Assembly: GCF_024347475.1 (NCBI RefSeq)
Contig: NZ_AP025487.1
Coordinates: forward strand, 930,001-994,000
Direction of reading: 5' to 3'
DNA from: Vibrio fortis
Lineage (GTDB): Bacteria; Pseudomonadota; Gammaproteobacteria; Enterobacterales; Vibrionaceae
DNA: 64,000 bases
Position 1 is the first letter of the stretch, and each line of letters opens with the position of its first letter. Both the position numbers and the translations under genes were made by a program. This document shows positions 8,460 through 17,374 of this stretch, piece after piece. The notes below the pieces were generated by a model. That model ran no database searches and had not been told where the DNA came from. It was given only the letters and a program-made list of their open reading frames with translations.

Positions 8460-11237
8460 TCAACCCAGCTCAGTATCTTTCGGCCGCAGTTGAAACTCTT
8501 CAATAGAACCAATCTCAACGCCCATAGAGAGCGATGGTTCGTCTTGGTGAGCATTACCCTGCGCGTGCATAACCAAGCGGTTAGCAGTGCGTGGCTTGAG
8601 CTGATTGACCACGAAGCGAATCATGTCGCTGCGTGATAACTCTTTAAGCTCTTCCAACACGCGTTCACGTTGGTTAAATTCAGTATCTTTGTTGCCAATC
8701 GCGACCCACAAGCGCTGCGCGCGACCACGTAGTGTCGTGTCCGGCGTAGAAATCTGATTCAAAAGTCCACGCTTACTGCTGTGCCACTGATAGTCGTTGA
8801 GCTCTAGTAGCACCATGTAGAAGGCGTTAAGGAACTCATCTATCGATGCAATCAAATCGACAGGTGCAGCATTTGGAGATTGTACATAGAGCACAATACC
8901 TGGGTGACGATTGAGCGGCATATTGCCAGTGCCGACCATATACCCTAGCTGCTGCTTGGTGCGGATTTCATGGAAGAAGGTTGCCGACATTAAGTGATTA
9001 GCCAGAGAGTACAGTGCGATACTCTGAGGTGAGATATCTGGACATTGATAGTAAACCACAATCGCAGAGTCATCTTGATTACACACCACTTCACGTTGGA
9101 AGCTACCATTCTCGCCGAGCATAACCAGTGGTCGTAATGACTCTTCATACGCTTGATCTTGGACGCGTAATGCATCTTTGAGCGACTCAGCCATTTGTAG
9201 CGCATCGTCTTGACGCCAATCACCGTAGACGAACATCTCTACGTGTAGCTCCGCTAAGATAGCTTGAACAAATGATGAAAGCTCATCCACTTCAATGGTT
9301 TCTAGGGCTTCGATTAACACCGAGTAGGGTGGGTTATTTGGTTGTAATAGCCCCGTCATCGCGTTGAATAACTGGGAAACAGGGCGGTCTTGTGAGGCGT
9401 TGCTCCAACTTCTTAGCAGTTGGCTCTTTATCGTATCAAAACGAGCTGGGCTGAATTGTCTTGAAGCAAAACGCTCTAAGATCATGTTCAATAACTGTGG
9501 CTGCTTACGGCTAAAGCCTGAGATCGTCAGTGTTACGCCGCCTTGATGGGTATACATGTTGTATCCCATTCCGGCAATTTCAGCTTGATATGTCTCTTTT
9601 TCGAGTGAATCTAAGAACATTTCGACGCACAAACGTGTCTTGACGATGTTTCTTGGGCTGGCGACAGAGTGAGGGCTATCGATTGCCACGTACACCACAC
9701 CTTTGGGAACACGAAACTCAGTGTCTTGTAGGTGCCATAATTTGAAGCCATCCAGTTCTTGCAAAAGCGTCGGGTGAGTTTTTGGTTCTTCAAGCTCTGC
9801 AGGATCTAGGTCATAGCAGATGAACGGGTTTTTCCCTGGTAATTCAAATTCCCACCCAGGATTGATGCATTGGAAAGACTGTTTCTGCTCCTTGGTAAAA
9901 GGGGCAACCGAATAAGGCGTGAAATACCATTGCGCTTTGCGATCATACTCTAATCCATGAGTAATAAGGGTTGAACGCATGTTGTCCACGGTGAAATAGT
10001 CGAGCAGAGAACGTTGCAGTTCTTCATCGTAGCGTTCCATTTTGTAGTCGCCGTAAATCACATCATGCTCTGGATAGTTCTGCATATTCATGACGAGATG
10101 ACTGACCACATCCATTGGACGTGCGGGCTCTTGGAAACGGAACGCAGATTCAAGCACAGCGCGTTTTTCAAGGTAGCGCCACTCTTGCATGCCTTCTTTT
10201 TCAATTAACTTGATGTATTGAAATACCGCTTGTGTGATTTCATCAACTTTAGTCAGGCCCTCGACAGAGAGTGAACAGCTCACCGTGAAATCACGATAGT
10301 TGCTGCCACTTGCGCCACCCCCAGCAGAGAGTGAGGTGATCCAACCTTTCTCCTTCAGTTGCATCATTAGGCTGCCTTCGCCTTCATAACCTAGCAAATG
10401 TGCAAAGAAGGAGAGGGGTTTAATGCTGTAGTGCTCGTCCATACTCGGCATAGGAAAAGTCAGTATGAGCTTGCGAATCTCTTTTATCGGTTCAACAAAC
10501 ACCTGAACGCCGGTACTTTCTGGACCGACTATTGAAACGTCGACTTTCTTGCCTTGTCGCTGGTGATTGACGATGCTGCTGAACTTCTGTTCAACCCACG
10601 TTTGCATTTGGTCGAGCGCTTGATTGCCTGACAAGGTCAGCGTCATTAAATCGGCCGAATATTGTTGCTGGTGGAAGTCGAGAATCTCTTGGCGAATGGT
10701 TTGGCCATTTCTATCACCGAGAGTCTCAATGTTTCCAACGGAAAACTTAGCGAAAGGGTGCTCTGGGTTGACCAACTCTTTGGTTACTTGGTAGAGGCGT
10801 CGCGAGTCATCGTTGAGCTTCATTTTATATTCGGAATCAACCGCTTGACGTTCTTTTTCTAGAGCTTCTTCATTGAACAGTGGAGCGGTAAAAAACTGGC
10901 TAAAGCGGTCGAGTGCATTTTCAAACGCATCTAGCTCGACGTCAAAAAAGAAACAGGTGTGCTCTGTCCCTGTCCAAGCATTGTTACTGCCACCATGCTG
11001 ACTGATAAAACTTTGGAACTCTCCGACCTTTGGATACTTTTCAGTTCCCAAAAAAAGCATATGCTCTAGGTAATGAGCCAAACCTTCTCGATCACTTGGA
11101 TCATCGAAGTGCCCAACATTGACCGCTAATGCTGCGGCGGCTTTCTGAGCGTGCTGGTCATGAACGAGCAACACTCTTAAGCCATTATCAAGCGTTAAGT
11201 AGCGGTATTGGTGTTCGTCGTTTGGGCTTAGATGCAC
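8460..11237 (-). CDS. insulinase (M16) family zinc metallopeptidase, pitrilysin-like
   Basis: A 925-residue protein close in length to protease III (PtrA, about 960). The inverted zinc motif HYLEH (His55, Glu58, His59) lies in the first of four M16 repeats, and the third zinc ligand is probably the Glu in EKERQAVDSEYKMKL near residue 136. I see no N-terminal signal peptide, unlike periplasmic PtrA, so a cytoplasmic enzyme that degrades small peptides is more likely. The start is GTG with GGAGA seven bases upstream. It stands alone between the repeat array and the sixA promoter region. Substrates are unknown. Confidence 0.92.
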   Translation of the reverse strand: MHLSPNDEHQYRYLTLDNGLRVLLVHDQHAQKAAAALAVNVGHFDDPSDREGLAHYLEHMLFLGTEKYPKVGEFQSFISQHGGSNNAWTGTEHTCFFFDVELDAFENALDRFSQFFTAPLFNEEALEKERQAVDSEYKMKLNDDSRRLYQVTKELVNPEHPFAKFSVGNIETLGDRNGQTIRQEILDFHQQQYSADLMTLTLSGNQALDQMQTWVEQKFSSIVNHQRQGKKVDVSIVGPESTGVQVFVEPIKEIRKLILTFPMPSMDEHYSIKPLSFFAHLLGYEGEGSLMMQLKEKGWITSLSAGGGASGSNYRDFTVSCSLSVEGLTKVDEITQAVFQYIKLIEKEGMQEWRYLEKRAVLESAFRFQEPARPMDVVSHLVMNMQNYPEHDVIYGDYKMERYDEELQRSLLDYFTVDNMRSTLITHGLEYDRKAQWYFTPYSVAPFTKEQKQSFQCINPGWEFELPGKNPFICYDLDPAELEEPKTHPTLLQELDGFKLWHLQDTEFRVPKGVVYVAIDSPHSVASPRNIVKTRLCVEMFLDSLEKETYQAEIAGMGYNMYTHQGGVTLTISGFSRKQPQLLNMILERFASRQFSPARFDTIKSQLLRSWSNASQDRPVSQLFNAMTGLLQPNNPPYSVLIEALETIEVDELSSFVQAILAELHVEMFVYGDWRQDDALQMAESLKDALRVQDQAYEESLRPLVMLGENGSFQREVVCNQDDSAIVVYYQCPDISPQSIALYSLANHLMSATFFHEIRTKQQLGYMVGTGNMPLNRHPGIVLYVQSPNAAPVDLIASIDEFLNAFYMVLLELNDYQWHSSKRGLLNQISTPDTTLRGRAQRLWVAIGNKDTEFNQRERVLEELKELSRSDMIRFVVNQLKPRTANRLVMHAQGNAHQDEPSLSMGVEIGSIEEFQLRPKDTELG

Positions 11238-11425
11238 ACGCGTGTCTCCAGAGAAGGTAGTGTTTAAATTATGTACCCGATGTAAATCGGTGCAAACCTT
11301 GTAATCCTATTTTGGGATATGAAGAGCTTTTTGCTGGTTCTGGAATCGATTTTATCGATTTTTATCAGTGATTTATTTTCTTTTAATAAGATTGTTAAGA
11401 AAGTTGAACTCTTTGGCAAGTGACT

Positions 11426-11434
11426 TGGTATAAT
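11426..11434 (+). promoter_or_regulatory. extended -10 promoter for sixA
   Basis: TGGTATAAT is a perfect -10 box with the TGn extension. A weak -35 (TTGAAC at 11404-11409) lies 19 bases away. A GCAACC/GGTTGC hairpin with loop AATG (11491-11506) then sits in the sixA leader. Confidence 0.6.
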
Positions 11435-11539
11435 TATTTATAACGAACAAAGTTTCTATAACTTTAGAGTCACCCCTAAGTAGCGTTCAGGCAACCAATG
11501 GGTTGCTTAGCTTTAACGTCTACATAGACAGGATAGAAC

Positions 11540-12004
11540 ATGAAAATATTCATAATGCGTCACGGTGAAGCAGAGCATTTTGCAAACTCAGATGCAGAAC
11601 GCGCGCTCACTAAGCGTGGTAAGAAGTTATCGCTTGCAGTGGCTCAAGCTGCCGCTGAGCAAGGCGTAAACCGTTTTGATAAGGTGTTGGTCAGCCCCTA
11701 TTTAAGAGCGCAAGAAACTTGGTTAGAAATCTCGGAAGTGTTTTCTGGTAACAAAGTAGAAACTAGTGAAGACATCACGCCTTACGGTGTGTCTGATCAA
11801 GTCTTTGATTACACAATTGCCATGGCTGAGGTTGAAAATCTAGAGAGCGTACTGTTTGTGTCGCACTTGCCACTAGTGGGTTACTTGACGGCAGAGTTTG
11901 CCACTGGCATGACACCGCCAATGTTCCCGACCTCGGGTTTGGTGTGCATCGATTTCGATTTAGAGACCAAAAAAGGTGAGCTAGCTTGGAATATTAACCC
12001 TTAA
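11540..12004 (+). CDS. sixA: phosphohistidine phosphatase SixA
   Basis: A 154-residue member of the histidine-phosphatase (phosphoglycerate mutase-like) superfamily. The catalytic RHG motif is at residues 7-9 (MRHGEAEH), the second His lies in VSHLPLVGYL, and TPPMFPTSG near the C-terminus is a SixA signature. In E. coli SixA removes phosphate from histidine-phosphotransfer carriers, including ArcB and the nitrogen PTS. AGGAT lies upstream of the ATG. The gene is monocistronic here: a bidirectional terminator separates it from convergent smrB. In E. coli it also lies beside fadIJ, so the wider neighbourhood is conserved. Confidence 0.93.
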   Translation: MKIFIMRHGEAEHFANSDAERALTKRGKKLSLAVAQAAAEQGVNRFDKVLVSPYLRAQETWLEISEVFSGNKVETSEDITPYGVSDQVFDYTIAMAEVENLESVLFVSHLPLVGYLTAEFATGMTPPMFPTSGLVCIDFDLETKKGELAWNINP

Positions 12005-12048
12005 GCGGATTCCACCAAACTGAGTTATTCGCCAAAAGTCGAATAGCG

Positions 12049-12076
12049 AAAGGCACATCTTCGTGATGTGCCTTTT
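12049..12076. terminator. bidirectional terminator between sixA and smrB
   Basis: AAAGGCACATC/GATGTGCCTTT, an 11-bp stem with loop TTCGT and a T/A flank on each side, placed between two convergent genes. Confidence 0.85.
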
Positions 12077-12144
12077 GTGCATTTTAGGACGAGACATTAA
12101 GCGTTTGGCAGGGTTTCTGTAGTACACAAACGCTGTTATAGGCA

Positions 12145-12675
12145 TTACTTCTCTGGGATAGAAAGTAGAACCAATAATGCACCGTTGCCGCCGAACTCCA
12201 AAGGCGCTTGGTGAAAGGCAAGAACATCCGGGTGCTGAGCAAGCCACAGTGGCACTTTCTCTTTTAGAATGTGCTTACCAATACCGTGCTGTACCGAGGC
12301 ACACGAGACACCTTCTTTTACACAGTGAGCAATCATCGCGCCGAGTTCACGTTTGGCTTCTTGCTGACTCATTCCGTGCATATCGAGATAGACATCTGGC
12401 ACGTAGACGCCGCGACGTAATCTTTTGACTTCGTATTTAGACACATCATCACGTGCGTAGCGAGTTGGGCCATCTTCACTTAGGTGTGGGATAAACTCGT
12501 CCGAAAAGTAAAACTCGCTGTCGCTGGCTTGTCTGGCTGTGCGCGTAATTTCTTTTTGTTTGGTATTTCTTTTTGGTTGCTGGATTATGGTATCCTGTTG
12601 CAACTTTTTAACGCCCTTTACTGCTTCACTGAACAGGGCGAAATCGTCATCGAGATCGGTGTCTTTTTTGCTCAT
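12145..12675 (-). CDS. smrB: ribosome-rescue endonuclease SmrB
   Basis: A 176-residue Smr-domain protein. The domain shows LDMHGMSQQEA (97-107) and HGIGKHILKEKVPLWL, both typical of the fold. In E. coli SmrB is recruited to collided ribosomes and cuts the mRNA between them, starting ribosome rescue. The N-terminal extension with SDEFIPHLSEDGPTRY and LRRGVYVPD matches the proteobacterial SmrB form and not the MutS2-fused form. It is divergent from prmB with 62 bases between start codons, the arrangement seen in E. coli, so the two promoters must overlap or abut. Confidence 0.93.
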   Translation of the reverse strand: MSKKDTDLDDDFALFSEAVKGVKKLQQDTIIQQPKRNTKQKEITRTARQASDSEFYFSDEFIPHLSEDGPTRYARDDVSKYEVKRLRRGVYVPDVYLDMHGMSQQEAKRELGAMIAHCVKEGVSCASVQHGIGKHILKEKVPLWLAQHPDVLAFHQAPLEFGGNGALLVLLSIPEK

Positions 12676-12737
12676 CAGGTTATAAGTTCTAAATTGAAAC
12701 GTAATTAGCAGTATTGTAGCGCTTTTCGGAGATGATT

Positions 12738-13670
12738 TTGGATAAGATTTTTGTAGAAGAAGCGGTATCAGAACTACACACGCTTCAAGATGTGATTCGT
12801 TGGACTGTTAGCCGCTTTAATGCAGCGGGCCTATTTTATGGTCACGGCACAGATAATGCGTGGGATGAGGCGGTACAACTTATTTTACCAACCCTTTATC
12901 TGCCGATTGACGTTCCTTCACACGTACTGAACTCTCGCCTAACCAGCAGTGAGCGTTTACGTATTGTTGAGCGCGTTATTAAACGAATCAATGAGCGCAC
13001 ACCAACTGCATACCTAACCAACAAAGCATGGTTCTGTGGCCTTGAGTTCTTCGTTGATGAGCGCGTGCTAGTGCCTCGTTCTCCAATCGGTGAGCTTATC
13101 GAAGCGCAATTCCAACCTTGGTTGACTGAAGAGCCGACTCGCATCATGGATCTATGTACGGGCAGCGGCTGTATTGCTATCGCTTGTGCACATGCTTTCC
13201 CTGAAGCTGAGGTAGACGCGATTGATATCTCAACTGACGCGCTACAAGTTGCTGAACAGAACGTTCAAGACCACGGTATGGAGCAGCAAGTGTTCCCAAT
13301 CCGTTCGGATCTTTTCCGCGACCTGCCAAAAGAGAAGTACAACCTGATCGTATCTAACCCACCATATGTGGATGAAGAAGATATGAACAGCCTACCAGAC
13401 GAGTTCACTCATGAGCCTGAACTGGGCTTAGCTGCAGGTACTGATGGTCTGAAATTGGTTCGTCGTATTCTTGCGAATGCACCAGATTACCTAACAGATG
13501 AAGGTATCCTTATCTGTGAAGTGGGCAACTCTATGGTTCACATGATGGAGCAATACCCGCATATTCCATTTACTTGGATTGAGTTCGAAAATGGTGGCCA
13601 TGGCGTATTCATGATCACACGCGCTCAGATGCTTGAGCACGCTGATGAGTTCTCTATTTACAAAGATTAA
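12738..13670 (+). CDS. prmB: ribosomal protein L3 glutamine methyltransferase PrmB
   Basis: N5-methylates a glutamine of ribosomal protein L3, using S-adenosylmethionine. About 310 residues. The SAM-binding loop [12 protein letters not shown] is near residue 137, and the catalytic NPPY motif, which holds the target glutamine side chain, is near residue 207. An ATG exists at 12732, but CGGAG abuts it directly; TTG at 12738 has correct spacing and gives the [10 protein letters not shown] start found in the E. coli protein, so I chose TTG. In many enterics and vibrios aroC follows prmB; here a terminator and a LysE exporter follow instead. Confidence 0.94.
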   Translation: MDKIFVEEAVSELHTLQDVIRWTVSRFNAAGLFYGHGTDNAWDEAVQLILPTLYLPIDVPSHVLNSRLTSSERLRIVERVIKRINERTPTAYLTNKAWFCGLEFFVDERVLVPRSPIGELIEAQFQPWLTEEPTRIMDLCTGSGCIAIACAHAFPEAEVDAIDISTDALQVAEQNVQDHGMEQQVFPIRSDLFRDLPKEKYNLIVSNPPYVDEEDMNSLPDEFTHEPELGLAAGTDGLKLVRRILANAPDYLTDEGILICEVGNSMVHMMEQYPHIPFTWIEFENGGHGVFMITRAQMLEHADEFSIYKD

Positions 13671-13690
13671 TTTGTAGAACCATTTAATCG

Positions 13691-13719
13691 AAAGCCGCGC
13701 TGAACAGTGCGGCTTTTTT
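13691..13719 (+). terminator. prmB terminator
   Basis: AAAGCCGC/GCGGCTTT stem followed by TTT, 20 bases after the prmB stop. Confidence 0.88.
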
Positions 13720-13937
13720 GTTTTTGGCGAGTCATGCTTGGTTTGGCTCTATCTTTGAACAAAGACTTTACAGTTTGTTTTGGCGTTAGAAGATTTGCCT
13801 ATTTGAGTATTGCTTTCACAAAGTGAAGTCCCGTTCTGCCACGTACAAAGCAATGTGATGAAGTTGATCAAGTTGCACATCTGATTCATATTGGAGCTCA
13901 AAATTTATAGTTTCTAGTGAGTTATGGAGGATTCACG

Positions 13938-14579
13938 ATGAGTTTCGATATTTGGGTTTACTACTTTCTCGCCGTATTGGTGTTAACGGCATCACCTGGA
14001 CCAAGCTCTTTGCTATGTATGACTAAGGCTGTGCAGTCGGGTTTTAGGCTGTCTGTTTTTACCGCTCTTGGCAGCTTAACAGCGATCACCTCAATTTTGA
14101 CACTGTCCTTTACTGGCCTTGGCGTGATTATCGCTTCATCAGAGGTCGTGTTTAACATTATCAAATGGACAGGTGCTGCTTACCTAATTTACTTGGGTTG
14201 GAAATCTCTACGTTCTAACCAACAGAGTTACCAGCTTGATGAGCAGGAGCAAAAAGGGAGTAAACAAAACAGTGGCACTTACCTACAGCACTACCTAAGC
14301 GGGTTTATTGTAGGAGCGAGTAATCCTAAAGCGATCTTGTTCTTTACGGCTCTTTTCCCACAGTTTATTGACCCAACAGCCGCACTCTTTCCACAGTTTG
14401 TCGTATTTGCGACGACCTTCGCGGTGATGGAGTTATCTTGGCTACTTATGTACGCCTACCTTGGGGCTAAATCTTCTAACTGGTTGTTCGCTAAAGGGAG
14501 AGCTAAGATGTTTAACCGAGTGACGGGTGGTGTATTTATCGGTGCGGGTGCACTTTTATCAACGACGACTCGTGCGTAA
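13938..14579 (+). CDS. LysE-family amino-acid exporter
   Basis: A 213-residue inner-membrane protein with about six hydrophobic segments and the LysE/RhtB family N-terminal motif TASPGPSSLLCMTKAVQSG. A second signature, GASNPKAILFFTALFPQFID, lies in the middle. Such proteins export amino acids such as homoserine, threonine, lysine or cysteine; the substrate cannot be decided here. The frame is open from GTG 13917, but GGAGG at 13925-13929 points to ATG 13938. It has its own promoter region of about 200 bases after the prmB terminator, and no operon partner is seen. Confidence 0.9.
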   Translation: MSFDIWVYYFLAVLVLTASPGPSSLLCMTKAVQSGFRLSVFTALGSLTAITSILTLSFTGLGVIIASSEVVFNIIKWTGAAYLIYLGWKSLRSNQQSYQLDEQEQKGSKQNSGTYLQHYLSGFIVGASNPKAILFFTALFPQFIDPTAALFPQFVVFATTFAVMELSWLLMYAYLGAKSSNWLFAKGRAKMFNRVTGGVFIGAGALLSTTTRA

Positions 14580-14646
14580 AAGCGTAAAAATTTCAATTGT
14601 TACGTAAATTTCTTGATGCTGTAATAAAAAGTTAATATTAATGTGC

Positions 14647-14676
14647 TTGCCGGTTTTGGCTGCTTGTCGATATATT
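14647..14676 (+). promoter_or_regulatory. predicted promoter of the 33-residue ORF
   Basis: TTGCCG (14647-14652) and TATATT (14671-14676) are separated by 18 bases. The surrounding 14670-14697 segment is very AT-rich with repeated TATA steps. It lies 37 bases before the microprotein start codon. Confidence 0.45.
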
Positions 14677-14712
14677 GTATATACACGGTATATATAGTTA
14701 AGGAGCGCATTT

Positions 14713-14814
14713 ATGCAGCATCAAGAAATGATTCAACACTCTCATTTTGGCGTTATCGGTCGTACTTGGCTTTTCGCATCGGTTTCTCTAGTCGCTATTC
14801 TAGCTCTAATCTAA
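14713..14814 (+). CDS. 33-residue putative membrane microprotein
   Basis: ATG at 14713 is preceded by AAGGAG seven bases upstream, the strongest kind of ribosome-binding site, and by a plausible promoter. The peptide has a polar N-terminal half rich in Gln and His (MQHQEMIQHSHFG), then a hydrophobic stretch of about 15 residues (WLFASVSLVAILALI) that ends at the stop. This suggests a single-span or tail-anchored inner-membrane peptide. I do not recognise a family. A longer frame at 14643 overlaps it, but its start lacks this ribosome-binding site. Nothing downstream is coupled to it, so it is a stand-alone gene if real. Confidence 0.6.
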   Translation: MQHQEMIQHSHFGVIGRTWLFASVSLVAILALI

Positions 14815-15013
14815 TTAGGTTTACGCAACTCGAAAATTGTTATGAATAACTATTTTTCACGATCTTATCGCTCAATCTTATCTCAACATTGATCGTGGCT
14901 TCCTACCTTAGCAACCAAACCGCCAAGACCCAGTAGTTAGCCACTCAACCTTTCCAGAAGTTGTTACTAAACTGTGATAATCTGACACTATTATTTGATT
15001 AAAGTGTGTCGCT
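14815..15013. other. intergenic, selO upstream region
   Basis: No gene or clear terminator is seen. TGATAATC near 14976 could form part of a selO promoter, but no convincing -35/-10 pair stands out. Confidence 0.3.
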
Positions 15014-16480
15014 ATGTCTATCTGGGACCATCTCTCTTTTAACAATCGATTCGTCGAACTGCCGCAAACCTTTTACTCTCGCGTTGACCCAACACCGCTA
15101 TTGAATCCGCGTTGGCTCGCGTGGAATAACAGCCTGGCGACGGAACTTGGCTTTCCTGCTGTGGACGGAACTCAGAGCCTCGATGATGATCTGTTGAACT
15201 CTCTGTCTGGCTTAGTTGATAACGAGCATTTCGATCCCATTGCAATGAAGTATGCGGGACACCAATTTGGTGCCTATAACCCTGATCTTGGTGATGGGCG
15301 AGGGTTATTATTATCTCAAGTTGTCGCGAAAAGTGGCGAAACGTTCGACTTACACCTAAAAGGTGCAGGTAAAACACCGTATTCACGTATGGGCGATGGG
15401 CGCGCGGTGATTCGTTCCACAGTTCGAGAGTATCTGTGCAGTGAAGCGATGGCTGGGCTGAATATTCCAACCACTCGTGCGCTAGCCATGATGATAAGTG
15501 ATACGCTGGTATATCGAGAAAAGCAGGAGAAGGGTGCGCTGCTACTGCGTGTCTCTGAATCTCATATTCGTTTTGGCCATTTTGAATATCTGTTTTACAC
15601 CAATCAACTTGCAGAACAAAAATTGCTGGCTGATAAGGTGATTGAGTGGCATTTTCCTGAATGTCTAAATGAAGAGAAACCTTACGCTGCGATGTTCAAT
15701 CAAATCGTCGACCGTACTGCAGAGATGATCGCTCTATGGCAGGCGAATGGCTTTGCCCACGGTGTGATGAATACCGATAACATGTCGATCATTGGACAGA
15801 CTTTTGATTATGGCCCGTTTGCGTTTATGGATGAGTATAACTCTCGTCTTATTTGCAATCATTCGGACTACCAAGGACGTTATGCCTTTAATCAACAACC
15901 CCGTATTGGCATGTGGAATTTATCGGCATTGGCGCACGCCTTATCTCCTCTGATTGAGCGAGCTGATTTAGAAGCGGCACTTGAGATGTACGAGCCTCAG
16001 ATGAATGGCTACTTTAGTCAGCTTATGCGCAGAAAACTTGGACTGCTGTCGAAGCAAGAGGGTGATAGCCGATTGTTTGAATCTATGTTCGAATTGATGT
16101 CGCAAAACCGAGTCGACTATCCTCGCTTCTTTAGAGCTCTTTCAGATCTCGATACTCAATCGGAGCAAGAGGTGATTGATCTGGTCATTGACCGCGAAGC
16201 CGCCAAGCTTTGGGTTGATAGTTACCTTAAACGCTGTGAATTGGAACAGGAAAGCACAGAAGAGCGCTGCCAAAAGATGCGTGCAATCAACCCCAAATAT
16301 GTATTGCGTAACTATCTGGCGCAGTTAGCGATAGATAAGGCTGAAGAGGGCGATAGCAATGTGGTAGATGCCTTGATGGTGGTACTCGCTGACCCGTATT
16401 CAGAACACCCTGATTACGAATATTTGGCCGCTCTGCCTCCTGAGTGGGGTAAAGAGATGGAGATCAGCTGTTCGTCATAA
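15014..16480 (+). CDS. selO: protein adenylyltransferase SelO (YdiU)
   Basis: A pseudokinase-fold enzyme that transfers AMP to Ser, Thr or Tyr of proteins involved in redox balance. At 488 residues it is full length. [17 protein letters not shown] contains the conserved KGAGKTP element that binds the inverted [28 protein letters not shown] holds the DN and D(Y)G metal-binding positions. The protein ends SCSS, the bacterial counterpart of the selenocysteine tail of mitochondrial SelO. The start codon has only a weak ribosome-binding site. It is monocistronic: about 150 bases separate it from the next gene. Confidence 0.94.
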   Translation: MSIWDHLSFNNRFVELPQTFYSRVDPTPLLNPRWLAWNNSLATELGFPAVDGTQSLDDDLLNSLSGLVDNEHFDPIAMKYAGHQFGAYNPDLGDGRGLLLSQVVAKSGETFDLHLKGAGKTPYSRMGDGRAVIRSTVREYLCSEAMAGLNIPTTRALAMMISDTLVYREKQEKGALLLRVSESHIRFGHFEYLFYTNQLAEQKLLADKVIEWHFPECLNEEKPYAAMFNQIVDRTAEMIALWQANGFAHGVMNTDNMSIIGQTFDYGPFAFMDEYNSRLICNHSDYQGRYAFNQQPRIGMWNLSALAHALSPLIERADLEAALEMYEPQMNGYFSQLMRRKLGLLSKQEGDSRLFESMFELMSQNRVDYPRFFRALSDLDTQSEQEVIDLVIDREAAKLWVDSYLKRCELEQESTEERCQKMRAINPKYVLRNYLAQLAIDKAEEGDSNVVDALMVVLADPYSEHPDYEYLAALPPEWGKEMEISCSS

Positions 16481-16632
16481 ACCGGCTTCTCATTTCAATA
16501 TCCACAGTTAGAGGTCGCTTAGTTGTGATCTCTATCTGCTTGTTCTTCTAATTTTATCAACATATCAATAATCAAATACTCGACCTGCCTATACACTATG
16601 TGAATAAGTTGTAAATTTTATAGGTTTGGGCG

Positions 16633-17361
16633 ATGCCAACAAATACTCGAATTCTCGTGGTGGATGATGATCAAGAAATCCGCGAGTTACTGGAAGAGTA
16701 CCTTTCAAAATCAGGCTTCGATGTCTCCTCGGTTGGAGATGGCGTCGAACTAGATGTTCACCTTCAAAATCAAGGATACCCAGATCTGATCTTGCTTGAT
16801 GTGATGCTCCCCGGTGACGATGGATTTACCTTGTGTCAGCGCGTCCGTAAAAACTCCAATGTGCCTATCATTATGCTGACTGCAGTATCGGATGAAACCG
16901 ATCAGATCATTGGCTTAGAAATTGGTGCAGATGACTACATCGCCAAGCCGTTTAGTCCTCGTCAATTAATGGCGCGCATCAAAGCTCTGTTACGCCGAGT
17001 TCAAGTGGTGGAGGATAAGCCGAGTGATGCACTGCCGAAACAGATCATCTTTGGTGATTGGACGCTTGATACACTCGCTCATAGAATTTCAAATAATGAG
17101 AGTGCAGAAGAGATGGATTTATCGGGCAGTGATTTCTCGCTGTTAATGCTGTTTCTAACTCGTCCTAATGAAGTGCTAGACCGAGATACCATCTCTTTTG
17201 CGACTAGAGGACGTGAAGCACTGCCTTTTGAGCGTGGCATTGATGTTCAATTGAGTCGTTTGAGAAGTCGACTAGGTGATAGCGCTAAATACCCACACTA
17301 CATCAAAACCATGCGTGGTAACGGCTACATATTGGCTGTACCTGTGCATTATGAGCACTGA
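16633..17361 (+). CDS. OmpR-family response regulator, GltR-like
   Basis: A 242-residue regulator: receiver domain (phospho-acceptor Asp56 in LLDVMLP, acidic DDD at 11-13, Lys in IAKPFSP) and an OmpR/PhoB-type winged helix (about 135-240, ending KTMRGNGYILAV). It is 13 bases upstream of its sensor kinase and two genes upstream of a sugar ABC importer. That order matches the Pseudomonas GltR/GtrS system, which controls glucose uptake genes, so the same role is inferred. The 18-bp palindrome at 18821-18838, in front of the importer operon, is a candidate binding site. Confidence 0.9.
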   Translation: MPTNTRILVVDDDQEIRELLEEYLSKSGFDVSSVGDGVELDVHLQNQGYPDLILLDVMLPGDDGFTLCQRVRKNSNVPIIMLTAVSDETDQIIGLEIGADDYIAKPFSPRQLMARIKALLRRVQVVEDKPSDALPKQIIFGDWTLDTLAHRISNNESAEEMDLSGSDFSLLMLFLTRPNEVLDRDTISFATRGREALPFERGIDVQLSRLRSRLGDSAKYPHYIKTMRGNGYILAVPVHYEH

Positions 17362-17374
17362 GTAAGAAGCCCTT

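Noticed and set aside
14643..14849. 68-codon frame overlapping the 33-residue microprotein
   Set aside because: Its start has no ribosome-binding site and its sequence is erratic; the shorter frame at 14713 has both a ribosome-binding site and a sensible membrane profile.
15039..15470. 143-codon antisense frame in selO
   Set aside because: Lies inside a complete, motif-bearing selO; no independent evidence.
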